A stretch of DNA of 64,000 nucleotides from Dicyema japonicum (lineage: Eukaryota; Dicyemida; Rhombozoa; Dicyemidae), in the NCBI GenBank assembly GCA_011109175.1, contig RDEW01000053.1, positions 124,001-188,000 on the forward strand, given 5' to 3'. Under the pieces are notes generated by a model, which made no database searches, was not told the DNA's origin, and saw only the letters and a list, made by a program, of their open reading frames with translations. A program made the position numbers and the translations under genes. Positions 10,976 to 22,291 of the stretch are shown here, in pieces (the stretch's first letter is position 1; every line of letters starts with the position of its first letter).

Positions 10976-11984
10976 AAGCAAGCAAAAAACTTTAATCAAT
11001 TAACCACGCAGATTATCATCGTAAGAGAGTTAAATTCATTGTTATCGTAAGAGACTTAAATTATAGATAAATTTATTAATAAATTTATTTCATTTGTTAT
11101 AAAAATTATTTTACAATATGGCAAACCTTTTAATAGAATAGTACATTATTCGGCAAGTGATTTCCATGCTGTTGTGATCGTTACTTTTGTTCACCTTATC
11201 GTCTTTTCCTGTTGTATTGCAATATATTTTATTATATATTATATGAATTATTGGATAATCAAATAGTGTTGAAGGCTGTTAACAAAATATCTAACATATA
11301 TTTCGGTAACCTATAAATATGGATCATCTCTACTGTTTGATTTTTCGATACTTATTGTCAATTTTTTCCATATTATTTTGAAGATTTTCTGAGAAATTAT
11401 CATTATTGCTAAAAGAATGCTACTACAGTGAGTTTTTTCACGTCGATGTATTCAAATCGGAACCCATCCGTAGAATAACTGAATCTCCAACAACTAATGA
11501 TTTTTCCACCATTTTTTCTTCGGTAACTGTAGTTTCGATTGTTTTTCTTCAGGATATGGTGTATCAGAGATTTCTTCTATATTGACGGAATCTTATTCTC
11601 GTTAATTGAGAGGTTGAAAATTTGTGTCATTGCGGCCGTCGAGAAGGACCCAGGTGTTTCAGTTCGAGAATGGAGATGTCATCTGAACCACGGGACGACG
11701 AGTTATTCATTTTCCTGACTGAGTGCACCATTGAAGGGCCGAGGAAAGTCATTTTGGGACATTTATTCAAACAGTTTCGGGAGATATCCAAATCAACTAT
11801 TTCTTGATTTTCATCCAAAGTTTGGTTGTCGATTTGTCGTAGCGCTCCATGAAGATGATAAAAAAGAAACGTCATTAATGAGCAAAATAATATGATGTTA
11901 TCGGAAATAGATAATTCCTCAAATTCATAACTTGTATTAATATCAAAAATTTATTAACAATAAAATATTATTTATTAACTATGG
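10976..11984. other. Gene-free stretch
   Basis: This is AT-rich sequence. Overlapping open frames on both strands at 11622-11875 have no family features and are treated as chance. Confidence 0.35.
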
Positions 11985-12068
11985 GTGAGAGCGGCTGCTG
12001 ACATCACGGAGTAAGCGTTTCCGCGGATAACTGCGATACCAATTCTTTGCCTCAGCCAGACCGAACTT
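11985..12068 (-). repeat. RLE-LINE 3' tail fragment
   Basis: The minus strand reads LRQRIGIAVIRGNAYSV, the signature at the C-terminal end of the RLE-type LINE seen complete near 52.2 kb (FERISLAILRGNSHAV). Confidence 0.65.
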
Positions 12069-12186
12069 GTATTAATTGACTCATTTTTTTTGAATTTTAT
12101 TAAAGATGGTATTTATTAAATTTTATTATAAATTATTAACCCCACTTTATTCAACCAACTGCGTCATCAAATCATTTTTTAATAAA

Positions 12187-12275
12187 TTATAACCCTCTTG
12201 AGCGCTGCTGGTTTTGAGTGAATCTCGCTCGCCATCCTGAAAGGAATAGCCACGCAGTCAGGGCACCCGCTACAT
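12187..12275 (+). repeat. RLE-LINE 3' tail fragment
   Basis: The plus strand reads VNLARHPERNSHAVRAPAT with one stop just before it, matching the LINE C-terminus at 52.2 kb. It is a short 5'-truncated copy. Confidence 0.6.
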
Positions 12276-12424
12276 AACCGTTTACTCTCTTTTCTTTCAT
12301 TAATAAAATTCCAGTTACTTTAACCAACAATAAAAAGTTATATGTCATAGGCGCTACGCGTTGCACTAGTTGACTTAGAAAAAAAATCAAAAAAATTTTT
12401 TTTGATTTAATTTATCAAATTGCT

Positions 12425-12537
12425 TGCCAGAAAGAAAAGGGATCAACGAGAAGGGTTATGGCTAAGAAAAAGATTGGAATAGCCATACTCCGAGGGAACT
12501 CGTTCGCAATCCACGCAGCAGGCTTCCTCAACTGACA
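12425..12537 (+). repeat. RLE-LINE 3' tail fragment, subfamily 2
   Basis: The plus strand carries KIGIAILRGNSFAIHAAGFLN preceded by a DQREG-like segment. It is nearly identical to 40260-40455 (minus), 44756-44948 (plus) and 59655-59833 (plus), which define one subfamily. Confidence 0.75.
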
Positions 12538-13036
12538 TTGTTTAATTGTTAAAAAAAATTTTTTGTTAAAAAAAAATTATCAAAATTAATATATATAATT
12601 TGATCAAAACTAGTGATAATAGTAAGAATTCTTTTATGAAATTTATAGAATTTCTTAACAATTATAATTGATAAGAAGTTGCTTTAAATATAACTATATA
12701 AATAAGAAAAATAATTTTGTTAACAAATTATTTATATATAAGAACAATTCTAAACGCTTCTCCGAAAGTTTTAACGCTAAGCCAAACTAAAAAACTCGAG
12801 ATTAATCTGGCCGATTTTAGATTGAAATTGATTCCCAGAGCTGCAAACGCTTCTTATCAAAAATATTGGGAAAAAAGTTTTTTTTTATTAATTTAAAAAT
12901 AAGATCATGTAAAAATTATTCATCTTTGATTATTTTTTTGATGTGTTTCATATGTGTTTTTTTTATTTCCATCAGACATCTGTATTTTGGACAATATTAT
13001 GTAAAAATATATATTGGTATTTGTTACACTTTCACC
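12538..13036. other. AT-rich gene-free stretch
   Basis: Very AT-rich; the open frame at 12866-13066 is compositional. Nothing is supported. Confidence 0.4.
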
Positions 13037-13245
13037 ATATGGAGACTCAAATTTTTGAAGGGCTAAAGATGGATTAGTTTCATAATCTTTCATAACTCTG
13101 ACCTTTTTTTAAAATGAAAGCGGGAGAGGCTCCCGTTTATATGGAGACTCAAATTTTTGAAGGGCTAAAGATGGATTAGTTCCATAATCTTTCATAACTC
13201 TGACCTTTTTTTAAAATGAAAGCGGGAGAGGCCTCCCGTTTATAT
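13037..13245 (+). repeat. Tandem duplication of about 102 bp
   Basis: The unit beginning GGAGACTCAAATTTTTGAAG at 13041 is repeated at 13143, 102 bp later, with only a few differences; the start of a third unit is visible at about 13246. Each unit ends with a GC palindrome, perfect in the second copy (GGGAGAGGCCTCCC). Confidence 0.9.
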
Positions 13246-13485
13246 GAAAACTCAAAAATAAAGAAATACAACAGCCTCCTAAACCGTTTCCATGTACAGC
13301 CAGTGGTCGTCGAGACGAGCGGAGTCTTTGGCACCAAGACGGTCTCTTTCCTTAGAGCACTTGGGTGTCTATTGACCAAAGCCTCGAGGGAGCGTCAGGA
13401 AACCGAGTGGTTTTTCCAAAGGATATCCCTGGCAGTAGTCAGAGGTAACAGTCACTCGATCATATCCGATGGACTCAGTAATTAA
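13246..13485 (+). pseudogene. RLE-LINE C-terminal fragment
   Basis: The open frame reads a KYNSLLNRF segment, then ETSGVFGTKTVSFLRALG and FQRISLAVVRGNSHSI. This is the conserved end of the RLE-type LINE polyprotein, where an ETSG block is followed by the FERISLAILRGNS tail. It lies directly after the 102-bp duplication, whose last unit forms the upstream part of the same open frame. Confidence 0.8.
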
Positions 13486-14099
13486 CTACTCATGTTTCCT
13501 AATAATAAATTTTTTTTAAAAATATTAATTAGAAATACCTCATCACCAGTTTTAAATGAATATTTGCATTGATGTACACCCATTTTTTTTATTCATTTTC
13601 TTAAAATATGGTGAATCCAATTTTGGTGGATTGAATTGAAATTAAAACGACGTTTCTTCTAAATCATTATTATTTAACAGAAAACCTTTTTGGCTGAAAT
13701 AACGCGGGCTGGAAACATGACTTTTCTTGATTGGAAGCATGTTCATCGCAATTTTCATCATTTAGTGTCACAATCTGAAAAATTATATAAATCTCATTGA
13801 AACCCAACCTACATTAATCTCATCGACTACTGTGTTTTCACATAAGATGTTGTTGAATCCATTAATTCCTTGATACTTGTGAAATGGTGTATTGCCCTCA
13901 AAAATAATTTAATTAAATCCCTTGATTCCTTGGATTGTTGGGCCTACTTTGAATTTGTTGGACGTTGAAGCGGTTAACATGCTGTTAGTACTCCTCTTAA
14001 TAAATGGTGGTTCTTTGGTTATCAGTACTTTTATGGATGTCCCAACGTATGGAAGTTTCCTCTTACAACAAATTAGTAAATTTCTAGATTCTTTTTTTC
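13486..14099. other. Gene-free stretch
   Basis: The open frame at 13922-14236 runs into the family B repeat and has no recognisable features. Confidence 0.35.
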
Positions 14100-14220
14100 A
14101 TTCATGTACACGTGGAACCCCCCAGTGGAGTAGGGGAGAGAAAATGATCCCTTTAATACCACCCTGGGATTGGGCACCACTTGAGACAGGAGGGTCACAT
14201 GACGCCACTCTTTCGAAAAG
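14100..14220 (+). repeat. Dispersed repeat family B, partial copy
   Basis: Contains CCAGTGGAGTAGGGGAGAG and CACATGACGCCACTCT in the same order and spacing as the copies near 150-245 and 10860-10960. Confidence 0.75.
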
Positions 14221-14229
14221 GGGTTGCCT

Positions 14230-14960
14230 CTCATGATCCCTCTGGAGACCAACTGGATAAACCAGTCATCGTGGCTTCTGAGAGAGGCATACGTCCGAGT
14301 TTCTTGATGATTATCACCTCAGTTGTCTCGACAGTGGAGAGTATATCTGTCGAGGAGTCCTCTATACTTACTTTCTAAGCTCTCTTTGCTTTCTCGTCAC
14401 TAGAACGTGCCTTTGCTAGGCTCCCGATAGGATAGGGAGGGACAGAGTCGACACATGCTGCATTACAAACTAACCGTTCCCCTCCTCGAACGGAAAGATT
14501 GTTACTTCGTCCATTCGCTTTTCATTTCCCCTGTCCAGAGAAGCAGAATCCACTATGAAAGCGTGTCCAGCAGAGTCTAGTGTGCGTTTCACGACTTCAT
14601 TCAAATTAGTGTGATGCGGGAATCTCTACACACATCTTCTGCAGAAGTGGACACGGATATCTCAAGGACCTAATTTCTCATAACAAAGTCAGTTTTCACA
14701 TCCGGCTTGTTTCAGAAATCACCAAACTAATAAACAGTATGCTCTCCGGGAAACTCCCAGAAACAATCAGCTACATCATGCTCTCTACCTAACTACTGAC
14801 TTTCTAAAAAAAAGGAGTCCAACCCGTGAGGTTCGTTTTTCGTCACCTAAAGTCAAAACTGATGGGCAGTCTCCCCTGATTTGAACACCTGAAACTAGGT
14901 TGATGTCGGCAGTCCTGAAGGTTTTGAAGTGGCAATTAATGGTGTGCGGACTTTCTAACA
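14230..14960. pseudogene. RLE-LINE remnant with oppositely oriented halves
   Basis: The minus strand at 14660-14240 encodes the endonuclease region (a LNEVVKRTLDSAGHAF block, then a KR..DEVTIFPFEEG block corresponding to KRPDGMTIFPFEAG, then a degenerate tail). The plus strand at 14695-14900 encodes the RT finger segment KLINSMLSGKLPETISYI, which corresponds to MNRILSGHLPDLIRHIL at 54.5 kb. The two halves of one element therefore point in opposite directions, as in the larger copy at 52.2-55.0 kb, but with a bigger internal gap. Stops and indels are frequent. Confidence 0.65.
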
Positions 14961-15664
14961 ACATTCCAGGAGTATTACTTGTATTTTGTCACTACTGATT
15001 ACCGAGTGCTACGCGTTAACTAATGTCGAATTTAGAATTTCAAGCATTTTTATAAAACTTTAATGATGTTTACCTTATTTTATTAAAATTAAAAAATTAT
15101 TAAAAAAATTGTCATTTAAAAAAAATTATTTAAACACCAAAAGACAGCAGAAAATGACTGTCAAAGAAAAACATGAAAATGTTAGAATTCCAGAATTGGA
15201 TTTTTTCCATGTAAAAGATTTCCTCCACTACATGCTTTATCTTTACGAATCTATTTTTGGCAGATGCCCCCAAAAATTATGGATAATAAAATGTGCCATG
15301 CAATGATTTGAGTTTGAGACCCCTGCGATAGTGTCCATGAGGTTAATATCGACAAAACTGATTAGTGACCTGATGATTTCTACAATTTGTATAACAATGA
15401 CAAAAATGTTACAAGAAGCAAAAACAAATGAATTCGTAAACTTCCCCGTGTAGAATTGTTGGATACGTTGAACTACCCACGTCAGTCCACTAGAACCAAT
15501 CAAACAATATTTTGAATTCCCAGTTGAACGGTGTAATTGTGTAGGATAATAATTCGGCGCTCGTTAGCTATCACCGCACGCGACAAATTGATAACACAGA
15601 TATCTAACTCGTTGCACGTGAAGTATAATAATATATTTGTATATATAATAATATATACAATGCT
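14961..15664. other. Gene-free stretch
   Basis: Overlapping frames at 15109-15503 on both strands include a hydrophobic minus-strand frame, but it has no family signature and no convincing splice partners. Confidence 0.3.
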
Positions 15665-15872
15665 ATGAAGCCGGGTGGCTTAGTGGTTAGGTGTCGGGCT
15701 TAAGTGGCTTAGGCTACGGGTTCGAATCTCGCTGCTGTTCACCTGGTGGAAGGTTCCGCGCATCTACGATGCAGAAATGGTTTGACGAGTGACGTCGTCA
15801 TCAGTGAATACTCACTGCGGAACTGGATTGTCTAGAAAGGACACTCACACAAGAAAAAGAAAAAAAGAAGTG
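15665..15872 (+). repeat. tRNA-derived SINE, copy 1 (best preserved)
   Basis: The head is tRNA-like: a GCCGGGTGGCTTAGTGGTTA A-box region, then a B box (GGGTTCGAATCTCG). A non-tRNA body follows with CATCTACGATG, GACGTCGTCATCAGT and AACTGGATTG, then an A-rich tail (AAGAAAAAGAAAAAAAG). Copies lie at 10310-10515 (minus) and 45528-45722 (minus). An internal RNA polymerase III promoter is implied by the boxes. An insert in the anticodon arm region makes it unlikely to be a functional tRNA. Confidence 0.85.
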
Positions 15873-16194
15873 AAAATCATTCCTTGGTTCTACGATTAGT
15901 TAAAATTAACTGTTCTTTACTTAAATAAAGTGTGTGTCCTGCCTATGCGGAGCTATAAAATACTATGGCTCTCGTGAAAAGGCTTTAAAAAAATGCTATG
16001 ACTAACTATTACACAAATGACAAACCTCAGAATAGAAAAAAGGTGGAGACCGTAGTTCAGTATGATCGAAGGAAATAAACCTGACACAATGCCAAGAATA
16101 AAAACAAAATTTTCAGTGCATTATGAATTGTCTTTGATAATCAATCCAATGACAAGCGTGAAGGATAAATAATTAAGTATATTTCGACTGACAT

Positions 16195-16485
16195 CTGAAT
16201 GAGGAATTGCTATTTTTACAATCATAAAAAATCGACAAAATTCTGGCAGGTTGTGAAAAATCAACTAATGATATACGCAAATATACTATCTTGTGCAATT
16301 GACGGAGCAATCCCCATGGTTGGCAAAAAGATTTATGACATTTTATAGCAAATCTGCCAAACACGTAAACTTCCCAAAAAATTTTTTTATTGTATCTTAG
16401 ACAACATGGACAGTATTTCACGACATAAAGGACATAGTAAGCTGATAGTTTCATATTCTGATGAATCAATTGAATTTATTGGTAA
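16195..16485 (+). pseudogene. hAT-like transposase fragment
   Basis: The plus strand reads FWQVVKNQLMIYANILSCA followed by DGAIPMVGKK, resembling the second catalytic-acid region of hAT/BED-type transposases (DGAPSMLGK), with one stop near 16347. Only this fragment is visible. Confidence 0.45.
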
Positions 16486-16599
16486 ATTTCAAAATAAAAT
16501 TTTTTAAATTATTTAAGGATAATTAAACTATTTAAATTAATAAATTTTATTTTTAAGGAAAACAATAATTTAACCAAGGAAACAAAAATTAATTAAATT

Positions 16600-18255
16600 T
16601 TATTAATATAATACTCAATTTCCAATTCCTCTATTAAAATTTGTAATATTTTCTTTATATCTTCTTATAGAAGTAATGAATTCTGCATCATTGTCATTTT
16701 CAATGTTTTCGAGAAGATAATTTTCAATCTCTCTTAATTTTAAAAGCATTTCAGCTTTGCTTAAATTTATGCACTTCTGCACTACCGGATTCTTCTTGAT
16801 GGTCAATAGCAATTAATTTCTCCTCATCATCAATTGCCTCCTTTTCACTGTAATCAATTGAAATAAATTCTTCTATTTCAATATGATCATAAATATCCGT
16901 TCTGGATAAGATTTCATCGGTTAAATTTATGTTAGTAAGTTCTGATTCGCATTCTATACGTTCTAGACGTTTAAAACAGTTTGAAATTGTTTGGATTTCA
17001 CATCTTCCCATGCTATTTTTACAAACAATACAGTATCTCTGAAATTTAACTTCTTATATGATTCATATACTGAGTTCTTCTCGCATTCCAATATATCCGT
17101 TAAATATAGTAATTTGTGTCTTGTAAAATGAACTTTGAACGATTTGATTACCAGATCCATAGGTTGAATAAGTCCTGTACTTTGAAATAAACATAATTTT
17201 GATATTTTCCAAATAAAGAGGTGGCAAATTGATGGGCAATAATCCACTAATAACAAAATTGATCTTTTTCAATTTTCAATAAATTGTCAAAATTCGTAAT
17301 CCAATTCGTAAAAATTGATGAAGTCATCCATGCCCTTTTAGAATTGTAATAAGAAACTAAGGAATTATAATCACGTTTCTTTAAACATCGGAGCATTTTT
17401 AGTTTCCCGGTCAATAGTGGCTTTAACTTATGTGTCCCTGACATAATGGCGCAGAGCATGACAAACTCTATCCTTGAAATTTTTATATCCGCCGAAAGGT
17501 GATTTGCAAATACTCCGAGAAGGAATCAATTTATAAAATATTCCTGTCTCATCCAAATTATAAATATTTTCAGACGAGTAACTCTTTGAAACTTCTTCAA
17601 ATTCTTTTAAAAAGCCATCAATATCCACATGTTTTTCAGTGCGTGTTAATTTACGCATTCGAAATCCACGTTTTTTTAATTTTTAAGAATTAGTTACGAA
17701 AGTTCTTGAGCGAAAAATTCTGCCTTATGTAATATTAGAAAATCGTTCAATAAAAGACCCTCAAATGTTAGACTAAATAGTGTACCTTTTGATTCCATTG
17801 AATCATCCAATCTACTAGATTTTCATCAAGTTCCGGGTATTTATTTTTTTGCAAGTTTTTTGTTTAGGATCTCTGTTTTTGAACTGAAATAAATGCCACC
17901 CTGTATTCATTAATATTGCATTGACTATCATTCTTGAAATTCTATTTTAAAAAATAAAAGAAATTTGTTGCATATCATCTGACATTAAGATTTATCGGTT
18001 TTTTTATACCCCGATATTTCTACTTTTTGAGCAATTGAAATTCTGGTGCAGCCCCCAACAAGACATTGACCCATGCTTGCTTTAAATTATTTTATTATTA
18101 TTTTTAAAAATATTTTAAAAAAAATAAAAATAATTTTTAAAAATGTTGACAAATTTCAGAATTGGCAAATATCATTGAAAAATAGAAAAATCGATAAAAA
18201 TGGCAAATTTTAAAATTGGCAAATTTAAGAGTGGCATATTTGCGAGAGTTTACTG
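16600..18255 (-). mobile_element. Tigger/pogo DNA transposon, decayed copy
   Basis: The minus strand holds, in order, a CENP-B-type helix-turn-helix segment (KYPELDENLVDWMIQW, near 17830), the first catalytic motif of a DDE_1 transposase (IYNLDETGIFYKL, near 17550), the second motif (LLVDYCPSICHL, near 17240, where Asn is replaced by Tyr after the Asp) and the third (LIQPMDLVIKSFK). The frame is broken several times. The right end reads CAGTAAACTCTCGCAAATAT inward from TA at 18256-18257, like a pogo terminal repeat. The left end was not found, so the left limit is approximate. Confidence 0.8.
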
Positions 18256-18749
18256 TATATTTTATAAATAATATTTATATTCATTATTGAATGTTTTATT
18301 TTCAACGCCCCCAAGGTCATTGTTGAATCTTCATCAATCCACTCCGTATTAAATTTTTCTGATCAGCAGTCAAGAATGTTCCATGATCCCCGCCACGTTT
18401 GCCACATTTGTCTTTCCATCCTTCAGATATGAAGAAACAATTTTACAAATAGTTGTACAAGGGGGAGCTAAAACTCGAAAGATCTCAGTATTCCAAGATT
18501 ATTCTTAGCGTTGTTAATTAAGAGTTCTCTGACTTCGTTTGAGATTTTACGCCTTTCCTTGCAATTGTTTATTTCATTTTTTTAATGCGGTCATTAGGGT
18601 GGAAATTGATTAAATACCAAAAAAATTCGTTTTTATTCTGCTCCAGTAACGTATTGATTGACAAATTGTCGTTAATGATTGACCGCGTGTCGATATTGAT
18701 TGACGAAATGTTGTTGTTATTATTAACCCCAGGCTTACTATTGTAAGCC
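18256..18749. other. Gene-free stretch
   Basis: The minus-strand open frame 18901-18569 has an Asn run and no domain; it overlaps repeat family D and is not called. Confidence 0.35.
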
Positions 18750-19030
18750 CTGCACAAACAGTCATCACTAACTAGTCCAAGAAAGGAACCAAAGGGAGAA
18801 CATCTGCTTGTGCCGACCAAATCCATCTTCCAATACATCATTACATGTTTCCGCTTCCGAAGAGAGGTGGGAAGTAGGGCCCTTTTCCATTTTTGTCCCA
18901 CGTCCTACCGTCGCGCGACATCACTTCATTCTTTAGCGGAATAGTTTTATAATGCAATCTTTCAGAGGATTTGGTCAGAGAGAAAGGTAGGAAGATCTCT
19001 TTTAACAACTGTGTTTGCCAGCAAATTTTG
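18750..19030 (-). repeat. Dispersed repeat family D, copy 1
   Basis: Shares a 250-nt alignable segment with 33290-33540 in the same orientation. The minus-strand translations also match (IFLPFS against IFLPFP, then GRTWDKNGK against GRTCDENGR, then IGRWIW in both), so it is probably a coding piece of a transposon whose remainder is not in view. The 33-kb copy sits beside an RLE-LINE tail. Confidence 0.65.
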
Positions 19031-19343
19031 TTAACAACCGAGTAGAGGTTTATTTAATATTGTATTTTTATTACATACTAAGGCTCCTTCAGGAAAATTA
19101 AAAAGAGTCAAGAAAATATAGACTTAAAAAATAGTCTTTGATTTTTGATTAGAAACCAATGAATATTGAGTGAATTTCAGGTAACAGGTTGATTGACACG
19201 TAAAATGTAACCAGCACGGGATGGGTAACCCGTGCGGATACTACAGTAGAAGGTTATACGGATCAATTCTCGATTCTCTATAACTTGGTTAGGTTTTTTG
19301 ACATGTTGATTTTTCATCTCAATTAATTAGTGCATTTCAGATA
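19031..19343. other. Gene-free stretch
   Basis: AT-rich sequence upstream of the next gene; no feature is supported. Confidence 0.35.
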
Positions 19344-20222
19344 TGCAGAAGAAACATACACATCGAATATTACAACCAAAAGTGGACGCTCCCAGAGATC
19401 CGATAGGAATAATTGGTTCTGTAAAATACTCGAAAGTAGGTCCGTACAAAAAAGAGGTTACTTGTTCCTGGTCGTCAGAAAGCATGCTTGGCACAGCGGA
19501 GAAGATGATGTCCACTCGTTTACAGATGGCCACATAGTAGAGCGCCAATTGAACACGTGGTACGAAAATTATTTTTCGGAATCCCTTAAGTTAATTTACG
19601 ACGTTGATTTTAATATGAAATACAGCATGAATCTGTTATTAAATGTTAAACAGTATTTACAGCAAAAAACAAGTGCATATTTGTCTCTTTCAGCTCCTGA
19701 GAAGAATTTGACTAATGCGGTCCTTAACTCTTATTCTCGACTGAATGTATCTATGACACTTAGATGTGGACTTGTGAAAGGACCTATATGTCAATGTTCC
19801 GGAAGGCAGAGCTAATCATATAGCGTATTCGACATATGTCTTTGAAAAAAGAGAGCATCTTGAGAGCATTTACGATGCCAGAAAACAGCTTGCTTCCATT
19901 CAGCAGGTTCCTGGATGAACGCCTATTTTTTTGGTAAGATTGGTATCCTGCTGGATGATGTGGCAGTGATAATAGCTACAACATGGTCTTAAAGTGTGTG
20001 TGGATCAAAAATGTCGTTGTGAGGTTTGATCGATCGCGGGCCATTTCCCAGGGCATGCCTATCTCAACGTGAAGTTGAAAAACTTTCCTCTGCTGCCACC
20101 TCAGCACATTGGAGCCGACTGGTCTCACATGAGAGGATGGAAAACTCCCCGACGCGATGGCTACATTCTATTTGAAGAGCCATATTTCGGCACGACTTAC
20201 CGAGAACTCACGTGTCCATAGA
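19344..20222 (+). CDS. Unidentified spliced gene (exons unresolved)
   Basis: Several long frames follow one another on this strand, as in the other intron-rich genes here. A plausible start at 19344 gives MQKKHTHRILQPKVD; a second frame from about 19460 to 19800 contains DDVHSFTDGHIVERQL and LKLIYDVDF; a third at 19797-19905 gives ANHIAYSTYVFEKREHLES. The last, at about 20065-20220, gives KNFPLLPPQHIGADW. Candidate 20-25-nt GT-AG introns exist between them, but I could not fix a unique set. I do not recognise the family. It could also be several decayed fragments. Confidence 0.35.
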
Positions 20223-20723
20223 CAGAATAGGAATTGATAATTAAATTCAAGAGAAAGCTACTACTATCTTTAGAAACCAACTACATTATGCTATTTAATA
20301 CAAAAACTCTTAAAAAGAATCAACTCACTAAGGAAAATTGGGAGCAAATCAGATAACCGTTCAAGAACACTTTTTTTTCACAATTTATTGGCTGCAAAAA
20401 TAAGGGAGGTCAGAATGTTCACACATGTCACAGTCCATACATGCGAGACGCCGTACATGCGAGATTATTATTATTATTACTCCCAGGATCACTGGGTCAA
20501 AAAGAAAGAAATAAAAGTTCTCATCTAACTAAGTGATCCCAGACCGACAAAGGTAAGGACGAGTCAGGCCGGGTCGAGAATCCTGAACAGCTATTTTCAG
20601 TGAGATTCATCACAAAATACAAAAAAAAATTTTCTTAGTAAAACTTTCATTGGAAAAAAAATATTAATAATATTAAAATTGCATTTAGTACATATTTTTA
20701 TTTAAAATATTTATTATAAAACA
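20223..20723. other. Gene-free stretch
   Basis: A short ATT repeat at about 20466-20480 and AT-rich sequence; nothing coding is seen. Confidence 0.4.
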
Positions 20724-22031
20724 TGTATCCAGTGAACCTAACACGCGATACCTTAGAAAAAATTAGGATCTACTCTGCTACTGGTTAGATCGATAATTGC
20801 CCTGACTGGAGAGAACGGGCAAAAATCAAACGATGTGACGAACAATTCATTTTCAAAGATTTGAATCCCTACATTATAAAAAATGGTATAGAACTGAGAT
20901 ACTTTTGTCTGGAAGAAGCAGAACTTAAAGAAAAATACATTGAAGTTTTATATCATCCAATTTATATTGGCTCAACATAATCACTTTGGACGAGATAAAT
21001 GATATAGTTTATTATCACTTACCCTTTAAGGTGCTACACGTAGAGAAATTAGTACTGTGGTCTTTAAATGTGTTTATTGTCTGGTATCAAATATAGTAAT
21101 TTTAGTCAAAACGATTGCTTGCAACTAACCTGAAATTACGCAATCATTGCTTATGCTCCAAGAGATCGGCACATTGTAGATCTTGTTGATTTACGTCGAT
21201 ATTCTTCTCAAAATATTTATCAGATTATGGTTCTTGTAGACTCATTTTTTAAATTTGCTGTTGTGAAAGTGCCTTCACCAAATCTGGAATTGAGATATCC
21301 AGAATTCTGAAGAATATTTTTTTCTCATTGGACCGCCTATTATCCTGCACACGGATAATGGCAAAGAATTCAAAAATTAGCACATGCAAGAGTTATGCGA
21401 TAAATTTGCCATTTCGCATGTTACAGGATGTCCACGAGCTTTCCGGATTCAAGGACAAATAGAGCGGTTTTTGTTTTTTTATCTCAATAGATTTAACCAA
21501 TCAATTAAAAGATTGGTTTCTTCTACGAGTTCATCCAAGGAAAATTTCGAAAGTTACATTGACTTCATAAAAAATCTTTTATGGGATTATTATAGATCAA
21601 ACCATCAGAGAACAAGACAGCGGCCTTTAGAGATTTTCTACAGCCTCAATCTGGAGAAAAAATACGATCAGGAAAAAATAGAATCGTTACTAAATTTTTT
21701 CGTTGAAGATAAAGAGTCAATATAATTTTCATCTCTGCATATTTTGGGAGAAGAAAAACGAATAATTGCTCTTGAAAATCTAATGAAGTCAGATGAAAAA
21801 ATGAAAAAACGCCGAAGATGGAAATACGATGAACTGAATTCAGGAGACGATATTCTACTACGTCTTGGGAATACCAATGAGGGTAATAGTCACCGCCCAT
21901 TATATGACGAAGTTTCTACAAAAAAGTACCAAGTTGTCAGCAAGAAAGGAGAACTGATAACTGTTGTTGACCAAAACCAAGAAAATAATGAATATAACAC
22001 AGTTCATATTAGTCAAGCTAAAAAATTGTGA
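20724..22031 (+). pseudogene. Ginger/gypsy-type integrase (KRBA2-like), decayed
   Basis: The strand encodes an rve-type integrase core. VDLRRYSSQNIYQIMVLVDS with the first Asp is near 21190-21245, HTDNGKEFK with the second near 21350, and an altered QGQIERF where the third acid belongs near 21450. The open frame at 21384-21725 continues with a typical tail, YYRSNHQRTRQRPLEIFY. Frame 21744-22031 follows with GDDILLRL and a C-terminal domain like those after Ginger-type integrases. Stops in the core show it is inactive. A TATAAT-type start and terminal repeats were not found. Confidence 0.8.
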
Positions 22032-22084
22032 CCTTTGAAATTTTTTAAGATGTGTGTTTTTTAAATTGGATCACTTTTATGATT

Positions 22085-22190
22085 ACTAACATTACCTGGG
22101 ATAGGGCTAGAGTTAGGGTTCGCTTTTAGGGTTAGGGTTTAGTGTATGGTTTTAAGGATAGGGTTAGATTCATGGTTAGGGTTGATTTAA
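22085..22190 (+). repeat. Interstitial telomere-like repeats (degenerate TTAGGG)
   Basis: About 100 nt rich in TTAGGG/TAGGGTT words (for example GGGTTAGGGTTT and GGATAGGGTTAG) sits between an integrase relic and the BPL_N gene. The array is degenerate, as expected of an old internal telomeric tract. Confidence 0.8.
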
Positions 22191-22291
22191 AATAGTTTAG
22201 CTTGACAGATTGGAAATTTAAATATTTAAAAATAATTTTTTACTCAAAAAAACGAAATAAATTTTGTAAAAAAAGTATGAACAAATACAAA

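Noticed and set aside
15665-15740. Functional tRNA gene
   Set aside because: The A and B boxes are present, but extra sequence in the middle and a repeated non-tRNA body in three copies make it a SINE.
19327-19548. Minus-strand frame MALYYVAICKRVD
   Set aside because: It overlaps the better supported plus-strand frames and shows no domain.
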